A DNA stretch of 64,000 nucleotides, taken from NCBI RefSeq assembly GCF_000175935.2, contig NC_014840.1:62001-126000 (forward strand). Direction: 5' to 3'. Shown one piece after another: positions 44,423 to 53,317 of the stretch. A program made the translations under genes and the position numbers. Position 1 is the stretch's first letter. The number at the start of each line of letters is the position of its first letter. Under the pieces are notes generated by a model. That model was given only the letters and a program-made list of their open reading frames with translations, did not search any database and was not told the origin of the DNA. This DNA is from Pantoea sp. At-9b (GTDB lineage: Bacteria; Pseudomonadota; Gammaproteobacteria; Enterobacterales; Enterobacteriaceae).

Positions 44423-45745
44423 TTACCACCCGGCATAAGCCTGGATTTCTTCACGTGTGACCTGCGGGGCTTTACGGATAGCGAGCGAAAGCTTTTCGAC
44501 GGCATATTCCATCTCATCTTGACTGATCACTAACGGAGGGGTGATTTCCAGTACATTGCCACCGACGTAATATACCACCAGGCCTTCTTTCCATGCCTGA
44601 TATACCACTTTTTGTGCCAGCGCGCGGTCGGGTTTATTACTGCCATCCGGGGCAACCAGTTCCACACCGATTGCCAGCCCATGACCACGGATATCACCAA
44701 TCTCCGGTATTTCCTGCGCCAGGTCGCGCAGCAACTGCATAAAATAGCGCCCGGCCTGCGCCGCACGCTGCGGCAGTTCCTCACTTTGCAACACACGCAA
44801 CACCGAACGGCCTACGGCGGTACATATCGGATTGCCCGCTGTCGTCAGCAAGGCATGTGCAGCGGGCCCGCCAAGGATCTCTTTCGGCCCTACCGTGGCT
44901 GAAAGCGGCAAACCGCCTCCCAGCACTTTGCCAAAGGTAACGATTTCGGGGGTGATGTTCTCATGCTGGAAGGCATGCATCAGGCCGGGACGTCCCAACC
45001 CCATCTTTACTTCATCGCAAATCAGCGGAACACCTGCGTTAATGCACAAACCATGTAGCCCGGATAAAAACCCTTTCGGTGGCACCACCATGCCGCCATC
45101 CGACAGAATGGGCTCCACAATGACACAGGCAACATCGCCCTGGTCCAGCTGTTCTTTGACTTCATGCAGGCTGGCATTGACCGCCGCAGCCCCAGCATCA
45201 TCACTGCGGAAAGGATTGGGATAGGTGGCGAGATAGAGATCCGGGTCAGCGGCGTTGCCTGCGGAGATATGCACGCCGGACACCCTCATCGCCAGCCCGA
45301 TGCCACCATGGTAGCCATGGGCAAAAGCCACCACTTTACGTTTCCCGCTGGCGAGTCGGCAGGCGCGTAACGCCACATCGTTGGCATCACTACCGGCATG
45401 CCCGAGGTAGACGCAGCGATCGCCACTGCCCGGGGTGATCGCCAGCAACTCCTCCGCCAGCCCGACCGAGTCAGGATGTACCGCTGACAGACCACCCGCT
45501 CCGGCTGGTGCCTGCGCGGCTTGGGTAATGGCGGCGGTGATTGCCGGATGACCATGTCCCAGACCGGACGCCGTCCAGGTGGCTGACAGATCAAGCAGCT
45601 TTCTGCCTCCTGCTTCGGTCAACCAGCATCCCTGGCCGGCGGTAATCGCGAGAGGGAAGAAGCGTAACTTTTCAATACCCGCCACTGACTGGGCATCGCG
45701 CTGATACAAGGCAGCGGCCTCGGGAGGGAAAATTTCCTGACTCAT
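44423..45745 (-). CDS. Class III PLP aminotransferase (4-aminobutyrate/omega-amino-acid type)
   Basis: 440 residues from the ATG at 45745 (SD AAGGAGTGGG), overlapping the permease stop as ATGA; an open extension to 45874 is inside the permease. Landmarks: LGHGHPAITAAITQAAQ, YLGHAGSDANDVALRACRLA, FAHGYHGG, LICDEVKMGLGRPG (Asp to PLP nitrogen) and VTFGKVLGGGLP with the PLP lysine. Third gene of a GS-like/permease/aminotransferase operon, so it probably removes the amino group of an imported amine or diamine derivative. Substrate not known. Confidence 0.92.
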   Translation of the reverse strand: MSQEIFPPEAAALYQRDAQSVAGIEKLRFFPLAITAGQGCWLTEAGGRKLLDLSATWTASGLGHGHPAITAAITQAAQAPAGAGGLSAVHPDSVGLAEELLAITPGSGDRCVYLGHAGSDANDVALRACRLASGKRKVVAFAHGYHGGIGLAMRVSGVHISAGNAADPDLYLATYPNPFRSDDAGAAAVNASLHEVKEQLDQGDVACVIVEPILSDGGMVVPPKGFLSGLHGLCINAGVPLICDEVKMGLGRPGLMHAFQHENITPEIVTFGKVLGGGLPLSATVGPKEILGGPAAHALLTTAGNPICTAVGRSVLRVLQSEELPQRAAQAGRYFMQLLRDLAQEIPEIGDIRGHGLAIGVELVAPDGSNKPDRALAQKVVYQAWKEGLVVYYVGGNVLEITPPLVISQDEMEYAVEKLSLAIRKAPQVTREEIQAYAGW

Positions 45746-47208
45746 ACCCACTCCTTCTGTGTCGTGGCGGGGGTAACGGATTCCGCTGGCGTAACAAACT
45801 CTGACGCCAGAGAAAGCCCGATATTGCGTACCAATTTCGGCGCGGAGATGATGATGATCATCCCGGCAACACACCAGTAAAACGCCACCAGCGCCGGGCT
45901 AAACAGCTCTTCCTGCCCTACCACGTTGTAATACAACGACACCACCATAATCACGATGCCGAGCAGCGGCAGGATCAGCTCCCATTTCGGGATGTTCTGG
46001 CCCATGCGGGTGATAAAATTCATCACGCCCACTTCAATCATCAGATAGGTGATCATCAGGCAGACGGAGCCGATAATGGCAAAGTAGAAGTAGGCATCAA
46101 TGGCCGTGTTGCCAGTACCCATATCAGGCTTACCGGTCAACCAGGCTGCGACATCGATCAGCAGGCTTAACACCAGTACCAGGGTTAAAGCGTTACGCGG
46201 CTGATGATTCTTTGCGGAAACCTGCGCGAAACATGCCGGACCGAATCCATCACGCGCGAGGGCAAACAACAGGCGGCTGGAAGTCGCGGCAGCCGACAGA
46301 TTTGCGGCAAACGCCGACATCATGGCGGTAAACAGCATCGCCAGCGAGAATGCCGTGCCGAGATAAGTCTGCGACAGCGTACCCAGCGAGTTGGCGGAAT
46401 TTTTAAAGGCGTTCAGACCCGACTCGCTGGTGCCGAAACCGAGCGTCTGCACATACATCATGCCGACAAACAACACCCCGGTCAGCAGGATGGAACCCAG
46501 CAGTGCCAGCGGAATATTGCGTTTGGGATTTTCCGTCTCCTCTCCCAAGGTGGCACAGGCTTCAAAACCGGCCCAGGAGAGGAAGGCGGCAACCACACCG
46601 GCCATCACCGCCTGAAAACTGACACCATTCAGGCTAAACAACGAGGCATGCGGCGCGCTGTTGGCTGGCTGGTTGACGACAATCACTGCCGCCAGTATCA
46701 GCATCAACACAATCCCGACCCCTTCAATCACCATCAGCACCCGCGCCACCGTCTGTCCATCACGTGAATTCAGAACCCAACTGAATATCACGCCAACCGC
46801 AGCGGTGATAATCCACGGGATCTGGATACCCGAGGTGGGAAATAATGCCGCGAGGAAGGCGTTAGTAAACGCGCCCAATGCCGCCAGGGTGGCAATTGAG
46901 AAGAAAAGATATGTCCCCATAATCGCGAAACCAGAAAAGAATCCGGCTCGCGGGCCAATGGTTTTTCCTACCAGACCGTAGGCGCTACCGGCGTGATTAT
47001 AAAAACGCGTCAGGCGGATAAAGCCATAGGCAATTAACGCGACCCCGACCAGGCCGAGGACAAACACAATCGGCAGCGCTTTACCGACTGAGTCGATTAA
47101 TCCCTGCGCATTGCCAGACATCGCCAGCGTCGGTCCCACCATCCCCAGGGAGAGCGCCAGCGCCTCCCACAGTTTTAAACTTCGCTTTTTATTTGGTGCG
47201 TGGTTCAT
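45742..47208 (-). CDS. APC-family amino acid/amine permease (about 12-14 TM)
   Basis: 488 residues from the ATG at 47208 (GAGGG, 8 bp upstream); ATGs at 47214 and 47223 are possible and the frame is open to 47295. APC features: LKLWEALALSLGMVGPTLAM, then YGFIRLTRFYNHAGSAYGLV and the GFEACATLGEETENPKRNIP loop (helix 6 region). Sodium- or proton-coupled uptake at the inner membrane. Operon middle gene; supplies the substrate of the two enzymes. Confidence 0.92.
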   Translation of the reverse strand: MNHAPNKKRSLKLWEALALSLGMVGPTLAMSGNAQGLIDSVGKALPIVFVLGLVGVALIAYGFIRLTRFYNHAGSAYGLVGKTIGPRAGFFSGFAIMGTYLFFSIATLAALGAFTNAFLAALFPTSGIQIPWIITAAVGVIFSWVLNSRDGQTVARVLMVIEGVGIVLMLILAAVIVVNQPANSAPHASLFSLNGVSFQAVMAGVVAAFLSWAGFEACATLGEETENPKRNIPLALLGSILLTGVLFVGMMYVQTLGFGTSESGLNAFKNSANSLGTLSQTYLGTAFSLAMLFTAMMSAFAANLSAAATSSRLLFALARDGFGPACFAQVSAKNHQPRNALTLVLVLSLLIDVAAWLTGKPDMGTGNTAIDAYFYFAIIGSVCLMITYLMIEVGVMNFITRMGQNIPKWELILPLLGIVIMVVSLYYNVVGQEELFSPALVAFYWCVAGMIIIISAPKLVRNIGLSLASEFVTPAESVTPATTQKEWV

Positions 47209-47278
47209 CTTCATCACCCTCATACGACGTGATTGATTAGCGAGATGTGTTATGGGTTGCCCCGGTGTTGGTAATAAC

Positions 47279-48649
47279 TTAAACGGACCATGCAAAGCGG
47301 AATTTCTCCGCGATGGCCTTCAGCGGCAGATGTCCCCAGGTATCCTGTTCGTGTTGACGCACGGCGATCAGCGCACCCAACAATTCCGGCGGTAAAATCG
47401 ACTGCGCCAGCGGACTCTGTGCGAGACGTTGTAAGGCATCCGACTGTGAAGTGATCAGCCGATAAATATGTTGTTCATGGCGCTGTGCTTCGGAGAGATC
47501 GGCTGGGGCCGCTTGCGTGGCCTGCGGCAGTGGCAGTGCGGCGTTGAGTCCCGCCAGCGCCATCCCCAATACTGCGCCACAGGCGATATAAGGATTGGCG
47601 GAGGGATCGATGCACTTCACCTCCAGATGGGCACCGTAGGGGTTGCCTTTATTTGCGGCGCAGTAGCGTACTGCGGCTTCCCGGTTTTCCAGTCCCCAGC
47701 AAGCATAGGCACCTGACCAATGCCCTGGTTGCAGGCGGTCGGCAGACAGCACGGAGGGAGCCAGCAGCGCCACCAGTTCCGGCAGATGCCGAACAATCCC
47801 GGCCAGCAAACTGCCCCCGGCTTCGCTGATACCGTAGCTACCGCTGCCACCCGCCAGCAGCGGCTGCCCATCACGGGTAAAGGAGAAGTGCAGATGCGCA
47901 CCGTTGCCCGCATCACGCTCAAACGGCCGTGGCGAGAAACTGACGCGTAAATGGTGTTTACGGGCAATGCGCCCCAGCAAAATACGGGTCAGCACCAGAC
48001 GATCTACCGCCGTGATCGGATTGGCGGGAGCCAGCGACAGTTCAAACTGGCGGGTGCCATATTCAGCGTGAAATTGTTCAAGACCGACACCGGCTTCCTC
48101 AAGGGCATTGACGAGGTCATTAACCATCGCTTCATGCGCCAACAAACCTCCCATGCCGTAGGCATGCCATGTTCCTTCAGCGTCTTCCTCCTGTTCGGGC
48201 AACAGAAAGAATTCAAGTTCGCCAGCGGCCAGGGTTTCAATACCCTGCTGCTGCAATGCCTCCACCTGACGGCGCAGAAAATGGCGGCTACACCAGGCCG
48301 CGTGCTCCCCTTCCTGTTCAAAAACATCGACCGGTGCCCAGCAGAAGCCATCCTGCAATGTCACCAGCGCGGAGAGATCCGCTCGTAAGCGATCATCGCC
48401 GACCGCCGAGAACGCCGGTATCCAGGCGATGGCGTTATCGGCGCAAAACAGTGCCCAGGAGGGGGATGCGCCCACACCAGATTGGCTGAGGGTTTTCAGG
48501 CGGTTAACCGGAATGGATTTGCCACGGATGACGCCAGCCGAATCCACCAGCGAGGCGAACACGGTGGTTACCCCGAGTGCCCTGAGCCTTGCAACTTCAC
48601 GCTGAAAATCAATCGTTTCTGCATTGTTAATTACGGATTGCTTGTCCAT
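47279..48649 (-). CDS. Glutamine-synthetase-family ligase (gamma-glutamyl-amine synthetase-like)
   Basis: 456 residues from the ATG at 48649 (GGGAG about 10 bp upstream); an ATG at 48670 lacks an SD. GS landmarks: LAAGELEFFLLP, EYGTRQFELSLAPANP, GNGAHLHFSFT (the NGxHxH ATP/Glu site), CWGLENREAAVRY and LEVKCIDPSANPYIACG, where a Lys replaces the second Arg of the usual RxExR. Like PuuA-type enzymes it may gamma-glutamylate an amine. Located first in the operon, divergent from rpiR. True glutamine synthesis is unlikely. Confidence 0.88.
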   Translation of the reverse strand: MDKQSVINNAETIDFQREVARLRALGVTTVFASLVDSAGVIRGKSIPVNRLKTLSQSGVGASPSWALFCADNAIAWIPAFSAVGDDRLRADLSALVTLQDGFCWAPVDVFEQEGEHAAWCSRHFLRRQVEALQQQGIETLAAGELEFFLLPEQEEDAEGTWHAYGMGGLLAHEAMVNDLVNALEEAGVGLEQFHAEYGTRQFELSLAPANPITAVDRLVLTRILLGRIARKHHLRVSFSPRPFERDAGNGAHLHFSFTRDGQPLLAGGSGSYGISEAGGSLLAGIVRHLPELVALLAPSVLSADRLQPGHWSGAYACWGLENREAAVRYCAANKGNPYGAHLEVKCIDPSANPYIACGAVLGMALAGLNAALPLPQATQAAPADLSEAQRHEQHIYRLITSQSDALQRLAQSPLAQSILPPELLGALIAVRQHEQDTWGHLPLKAIAEKFRFAWSV

Positions 48650-48822
48650 TAAACCGTAAACTCCCGTCATAATTGGTTTGAGGTGCGCCTCTTGCTATTT
48701 TTTTATGTATGTTACAAGATCGATTAAAAATCAATATATGTAATATATATTAAATTCGTATGGTTCAGACGCAGCGCTTGTGGCACTGTGATTTGCCTGA
48801 GGTTGAGTGAAGGAGAGCCGGG

Positions 48823-49674
48823 GTGCTGGCACAACAGATAAAAGACAACATGGCGGAACTGAGTCCGGCAGAGCGCAAAATTGCCCGGGCAATGCTGGCC
48901 GATTACCCTGGCGCTGGTTTAGGTTCGGTGCAGCAGCTGGCAGAACGTGCTGGCGTCAGCCTCCCTTCCGTGGTGCGTTTCGCCCGTCGTATGGGCTTTG
49001 GTGGCTTTGTCGATTTTCAGCAGGCGTTGCGTGATGAGATTTCTGAACAGGCCAAAGGCCCGTTACAGCGCCTGGAAACTTGGGTGACGACAGAAAGCGC
49101 GTCGGCCCTGATGGAAGCCGCGATTAAATCCTCCACGCTGGCCATTCAGTGCTCGTTACGCGACATTGCGGAATATGAAATCGCCGAAGCCACCCGGCTA
49201 ATCGGTGCGAAAGAACATCATGTGATCCTCGGCGGTGGGCGTATCAGCCAGTCACTGGCGATGTATTTTGGCCGCAACTTGCAACAGGTACGACGCGGCG
49301 TAGACGTGCTGGCCGAAAACCATCATGACCGCATCCAGCAGATCATCGACGTGAATAAAAACGACGTGTTTGTGCTGTTTGATTTTCGCCGCTATCAGCA
49401 GGACATGTATGAACTGGCCCAGGAGATTGTGGCGCGTGGTGCCACGCTCATCGCCGTGACGGATACCCAACTCTCTCCCATCGCTTCTCTCGCAAAAGTG
49501 GTACTGGCGATCCATGTGGAAACACCGTGGCTGTTTGATGGCTATGCCGCTGGCATTGTGCTGATTGATGCCATTATCGCCAGCATTATGGAAAGCCAGG
49601 GCGATAAAACCGTGCAGCGTTTGCAGCAATGGGAAGCGCTTGGCCCCCTTTCGTTAAATGCAAAATCCAAATGA
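48823..49674 (+). CDS. RpiR-family transcriptional regulator
   Basis: 283 residues, GTG start with SD GAAGGAGAG. N-terminal HTH_6 (LSPAERKIARAMLADYPGAG, then LAERAGVSLPSVVRFARRMG) and a C-terminal SIS sugar-isomerase-like fold (HHVILGGGRISQSLAMYFGR, then VFVLFDFRRYQQDMYEL). Divergent from the GS/permease/aminotransferase operon and first gene of its own, so it probably controls both. RpiR proteins usually sense phosphosugars; in amine clusters the ligand is uncertain. Confidence 0.93.
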   Translation: MLAQQIKDNMAELSPAERKIARAMLADYPGAGLGSVQQLAERAGVSLPSVVRFARRMGFGGFVDFQQALRDEISEQAKGPLQRLETWVTTESASALMEAAIKSSTLAIQCSLRDIAEYEIAEATRLIGAKEHHVILGGGRISQSLAMYFGRNLQQVRRGVDVLAENHHDRIQQIIDVNKNDVFVLFDFRRYQQDMYELAQEIVARGATLIAVTDTQLSPIASLAKVVLAIHVETPWLFDGYAAGIVLIDAIIASIMESQGDKTVQRLQQWEALGPLSLNAKSK

Positions 49675-49687
49675 GGTAATCAAAGAC

Positions 49688-50479
49688 GTGAGCGCCCCAC
49701 TCCTTTTTTCAGATGAACCTGCGCCGGTGATGGTGGAGAACCGGGCCGGGGATTCCCCTTTCCTGATCCTGTGCGATCATGGTGGAAAACGCATTCCGCG
49801 CCAGCTCGGCGATTTAGGTTTACCGCAACATGAGATCGACCGGCATATTGGCTGGGATATTGGCGTACTGGCCGTTTCCCGCCATCTGAGCCAGTTACTG
49901 CATGCGCCGCTGGTGCATCAGCTCTATTCCCGACTGGTGATTGACTGCAACCGTCTACCGGGCATTCCCAGCTCCATCCCGGTGATATCGGAAGCGACAA
50001 CCATTCCTGGCAATATCGACCTGAGCCAGCAGGCACGCGATCAGCGACGGGACGAAATCTTTACCCCTTACCATGACACCATCCGCGCACTTCTGGCCGA
50101 ACGTCAGGCGCACGGCATCCCGACCTGTATCCTCGCCATGCACAGCTTCACCCCGGTGTTTCACGGTGAACAACGGCCATGGCAGGTTGGCGTCCTGTAC
50201 CAGCATCAGGCCGCCTATGCGCTGACGGTGCTGGAGCAGTTGCGCGCGACTCAGCGCTGGTGCGTGGGTGATAACCAGCCTTATTCGGTTTCCGATGACA
50301 CCGATTATGCGGTGCCGCAGCATGCCAATAAAAATGACCTGCCCTATGTGGAAATTGAAATCCGTCAGGATCTGATCACCCAACCCGCTGGACAACGGGC
50401 GTGGGCTGAGGATCTGGCCCCGATATTCACCGACAGCTGGAATGAACTTACCCGCCAGCCCTGTAAAAAAGAGGCGTAA
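49688..50479 (+). CDS. N-formylglutamate amidohydrolase-family protein
   Basis: About 263 residues. I use the GTG at 49688 (GAGGT 10 bp upstream); an ATG at 49658 inside the rpiR end has no SD. Family text: FLILCDHGGKRIPRQLG, then DRHIGWDIGVLAVSRHLSQL, YSRLVIDCNRLPG and MHSFTPVFHGE, ending with YVEIEIRQDLI. Zn-type hydrolase of an N-formyl or N-acyl amino acid, or a related amide. Same operon as the next hydrolase. Confidence 0.88.
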   Translation: MSAPLLFSDEPAPVMVENRAGDSPFLILCDHGGKRIPRQLGDLGLPQHEIDRHIGWDIGVLAVSRHLSQLLHAPLVHQLYSRLVIDCNRLPGIPSSIPVISEATTIPGNIDLSQQARDQRRDEIFTPYHDTIRALLAERQAHGIPTCILAMHSFTPVFHGEQRPWQVGVLYQHQAAYALTVLEQLRATQRWCVGDNQPYSVSDDTDYAVPQHANKNDLPYVEIEIRQDLITQPAGQRAWAEDLAPIFTDSWNELTRQPCKKEA

Positions 50480-50482
50480 TTG

Positions 50483-51130
50483 ATGTTTAACCCATCCAGC
50501 CGTGATATTCCGATCGAGAAAGAAGCCGCGACGCTGTTATTTGTCGATGTGCAAAACTACAACGCCCGTCGTGACGGTGGTGAATATGTCGGGATGTCGG
50601 CCGCCGAGCAGAACGAGAAGTTTGGTTATTTCTTCGAGATTATTGAACGTGAAACCATCGGCAACATGCAGAAAATCCAGGCGGCCTGTCGTGCCAGTCA
50701 GGTTGAAGTGATGTATACCGTGATTGAAAGCCTGACCAAAGATGGACGCGACCGCAGCCTCGATTACAAAATCACCGGTTTTAACGTGCCGCGTGATTCG
50801 TGGGACGCCCAGGTACTGGATGCGATCAGCCCAGCGGATGATGAAATCGTCCTGTCGAAAACCTCTTCCAGCGTGTTTATCTCCACCAACATTGATTATG
50901 TGTTGCGTAACCTCAGCACGCGTTATCTGGTGATTGCTGGTTTTCTTACCGATCAATGCATTGAAAGCGCAGTCCGTGATGCCTGTGATCTCGGATATCT
51001 GGTGACATTAGTGACCGATGCCTGCGCGACACTGACACCCGAACGCCAGCAAAACTCACTCAATGCGATCAAAGGCTACTGCCGCCAAATCACGACACAG
51101 GATTTCCTCGACGAACTTGCGGCACGATGA
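50483..51130 (+). CDS. Isochorismatase-family cysteine hydrolase (ureidoacrylate/nicotinamidase-like)
   Basis: 215 residues from the ATG at 50483 (SD GAGG), three bases after the previous stop; the in-frame TTG at 50480 is unlikely. Catalytic Asp in LLFVDVQNYN, Lys in IVLSKTSSSVF and Cys in GFLTDQCIESAVRDACDLGY. Hydrolyses an amide or carbamoyl bond. With the amidohydrolase it suggests a two-step breakdown of an N-substituted compound, alongside the divergent amine operon. Confidence 0.9.
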   Translation: MFNPSSRDIPIEKEAATLLFVDVQNYNARRDGGEYVGMSAAEQNEKFGYFFEIIERETIGNMQKIQAACRASQVEVMYTVIESLTKDGRDRSLDYKITGFNVPRDSWDAQVLDAISPADDEIVLSKTSSSVFISTNIDYVLRNLSTRYLVIAGFLTDQCIESAVRDACDLGYLVTLVTDACATLTPERQQNSLNAIKGYCRQITTQDFLDELAAR

Positions 51131-51140
51131 ACTGTGTGAT

Positions 51141-51169
51141 GCTCCAGTGGTTGTTTGTGACACTGGAGC
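51141..51169. terminator. Bidirectional terminator hairpin
   Basis: Perfect 9-bp stem GCTCCAGTG (51141-51149) / CACTGGAGC (51161-51169) between the convergent hydrolase and MipA genes. Confidence 0.65.
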
Positions 51170-51179
51170 CATTCAGGTA

Positions 51180-51956
51180 TTAAAAACGCCAGGCCAGCAA
51201 TAACGCATAACTCAGTTGCTGCTTCTCCTGAGTCAACGGGCTGTCTGCGGCGTCACCTTCCAGACGTTGCGCCATAATCCGAGCCGATACTCGCCAGGAT
51301 GAGGTCAGGTCATAATCGGCCCCGACCTCCCATCCTATTTTCTCCAGACCTGCGCCTGCGTCATAACGGGCTAAACCACTGCGCGAGGATTGTTGAGCCG
51401 AGACACCATGCTGTGTCTGCATATAATCGCTATCCGCCCAACTCAGGCTGGGGCCGGTAAACAGCCGCAAATCTTCATAGGGACGCCATGACAGATTGGC
51501 ATAGGTGGTGAGCAGCAATCCCTGCTGATTTCCGCCGATATCCTGTGACAGGATCAATCCGGCGTTAAAGAGTTCATTGCGGTAAATTGCCGAGGTAAAA
51601 GCACGCGGTGAGATTTTAATATCGCCCATGCCACGCAGATAGTCGTCATCTGACTCCTGACGTGGTGAGAGATCGGCACCTGCGCCCAGGGCGAATGTCC
51701 AGTGTTCGGTTTTAGCAAACTGCCAGCCGAGTGCGGTAAGGGTATCGACGCCACCGATAAAAAACGGTCCGTAATTGACTCTTACCGCCGGGATAAAGGT
51801 TGTGTCGTTGTGTTTAGCCCCTGAGTAATTCGGCTTTACGCCAACGCCCGCGCCGATAAAACCACTGAAGCCGTTGTCGGATTCCTCAGCGATGGCGGGA
51901 AAGGCCGCAGATAATATTAATAGCAGCGGAAGGGATTTCACTGGACTGGAGAACAT
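51180..51956 (-). CDS. MipA/OmpV-family outer-membrane protein
   Basis: 258 residues, signal peptide PLLLILSAAFPAIA. Beta-barrel: GFIGAGVGVKPNYSGAKHND (the family N-terminal motif), repeated aromatic strands and a terminal WRF with C-terminal Phe, the outer-membrane assembly signal. Members act as scaffolds or porins and are often induced by two-component systems. It lies downstream of the kinase gene on the same strand, 82 bp away, so it may be controlled by that system. Confidence 0.91.
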   Translation of the reverse strand: MFSSPVKSLPLLLILSAAFPAIAEESDNGFSGFIGAGVGVKPNYSGAKHNDTTFIPAVRVNYGPFFIGGVDTLTALGWQFAKTEHWTFALGAGADLSPRQESDDDYLRGMGDIKISPRAFTSAIYRNELFNAGLILSQDIGGNQQGLLLTTYANLSWRPYEDLRLFTGPSLSWADSDYMQTQHGVSAQQSSRSGLARYDAGAGLEKIGWEVGADYDLTSSWRVSARIMAQRLEGDAADSPLTQEKQQLSYALLLAWRF

Positions 51957-52038
51957 GGTACTTCATCCTTTTCGTTACAGGGGCTGGCGCGAGTGTTGTT
52001 ATCCATTACAACAGCCGCCTGTAACGCCTCTTTTTACC

Positions 52039-53313
52039 TCAGGTAAAGTTATGTAACAGCGGAATCCGTACTCTGAAGCTGGCCCCTCCGCCAGTGCGGT
52101 TAGTGACACTCACCTCACCATCATGATATTCACTGATCGAACGCACCAGGGCCAAGCCTAATCCCGTACCATTACCGCTGCGATTCAGGCGGAAGAACGG
52201 CTCAAAAATGCGTGTCATTTCCAATGCGGGAATCCCCGGGCCACGATCATCCACCGTCAGCAAAAAGTTATCAGGATCGGTACGATGTAAACGCATCACC
52301 ACCTCCTGACCGGCATAGCGCAACGCGTTTTCAATCAGATTGCGCATTAAACGCCGCATCAGGCGCGCATCAACCTGAGCAACAATATGTTCAGCCACCA
52401 GATCGATCTCAGCGCTGGCACACTCTTCAGCAGCCAGAGCCGTGACATCGGTGGAGGTGAATTCTGCCGCGATAACCTTTTGCGCCATTTTCAGCCGACT
52501 CAGGGTGAGTATCTCTTCAACCAACGTATCCAGTTCTGCCACGCTACGTTGCAGTTCATGTTGCGCCTGAGAATGCTCATCCGACAACAGTGCGGAGGCC
52601 ATTTGTATACGCATCAACGGCGAACGTAATTCATGGGATGCGTTCGCCAGCATGGTTTTTTGCGACTGCACCAGCGTCTCGATTTGTGCCGCCGACCGGT
52701 TGAAGCTGGCGGCTAGCTGACTGACTTCATCGCTTCCCGTGACCGGTACACGTTCGGCCAGATTGCCCCTCCCCAATGCTTCAACACTTTGTTGCAGGGA
52801 TTCCAGCCGTGCAGTCAGTCGGCGAATCACCGGAAAAGCCATCAGCGCTACTGCGCCAGCCAATGCCAGCAGCATAATGATAAATGTCCAGGGGCGCTCC
52901 AGCCGGTCAGTGCTGAACTGAATGACCAGCAGCCGCTTGTCCTGGAGTTGCCATACAAAACGTGTTCCATACCAGTCATCAAAGTAGCCCCCAGCCCTGA
53001 CCTGTTTGGGCAAGGGGATTTCTGGCGATAAAGGCCGGCTCAACAGCCTCCCTTGCGCATCAAATAGCGCGAAGCGCGCATGGGTGCGTTGCATCCAGTC
53101 ATCTATCGCGTCAGATTGTGCACTTTTCATCGCCGATGCGGGTGGCAGGTTTTGTTCCACCAGTTCGCTGAAGGTGGCAAAGGCACTGACATGGCGGTTG
53201 TTATCGTCACTCCATAACCACAAAACAATGGTGCAAAGCACCACCAGTACGATGGCGCTTAACACGGCGAAAAAAATCTGCAAATGCATGGGAAAATCGG
53301 AGATGCGTTTCAT
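52039..53313 (-). CDS. Sensor histidine kinase (HAMP, RstB/ParS-like layout)
   Basis: 424 residues. Helices at about 12-32 and 135-155, a periplasmic loop of about 100 residues between them, HAMP, H-box LANASHELRSPLMRIQMASA with the phospho-His, N-box NLIENALRYAG, G1 VDDRGPGIPALE and G2 GTGLGLALVRSI. Start lies 4 bp after the regulator stop. Signal unknown. Confidence 0.94.
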   Translation of the reverse strand: MKRISDFPMHLQIFFAVLSAIVLVVLCTIVLWLWSDDNNRHVSAFATFSELVEQNLPPASAMKSAQSDAIDDWMQRTHARFALFDAQGRLLSRPLSPEIPLPKQVRAGGYFDDWYGTRFVWQLQDKRLLVIQFSTDRLERPWTFIIMLLALAGAVALMAFPVIRRLTARLESLQQSVEALGRGNLAERVPVTGSDEVSQLAASFNRSAAQIETLVQSQKTMLANASHELRSPLMRIQMASALLSDEHSQAQHELQRSVAELDTLVEEILTLSRLKMAQKVIAAEFTSTDVTALAAEECASAEIDLVAEHIVAQVDARLMRRLMRNLIENALRYAGQEVVMRLHRTDPDNFLLTVDDRGPGIPALEMTRIFEPFFRLNRSGNGTGLGLALVRSISEYHDGEVSVTNRTGGGASFRVRIPLLHNFT

Positions 53314-53317
53314 CGGG

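Noticed and set aside
48777..48794. Sigma-54-like promoter (TGGCAC...TTTGC) upstream of the rpiR-type gene
   Set aside because: The GG to GC distance is 11 bp instead of the strict 10, so it should not work as a -24/-12 promoter.
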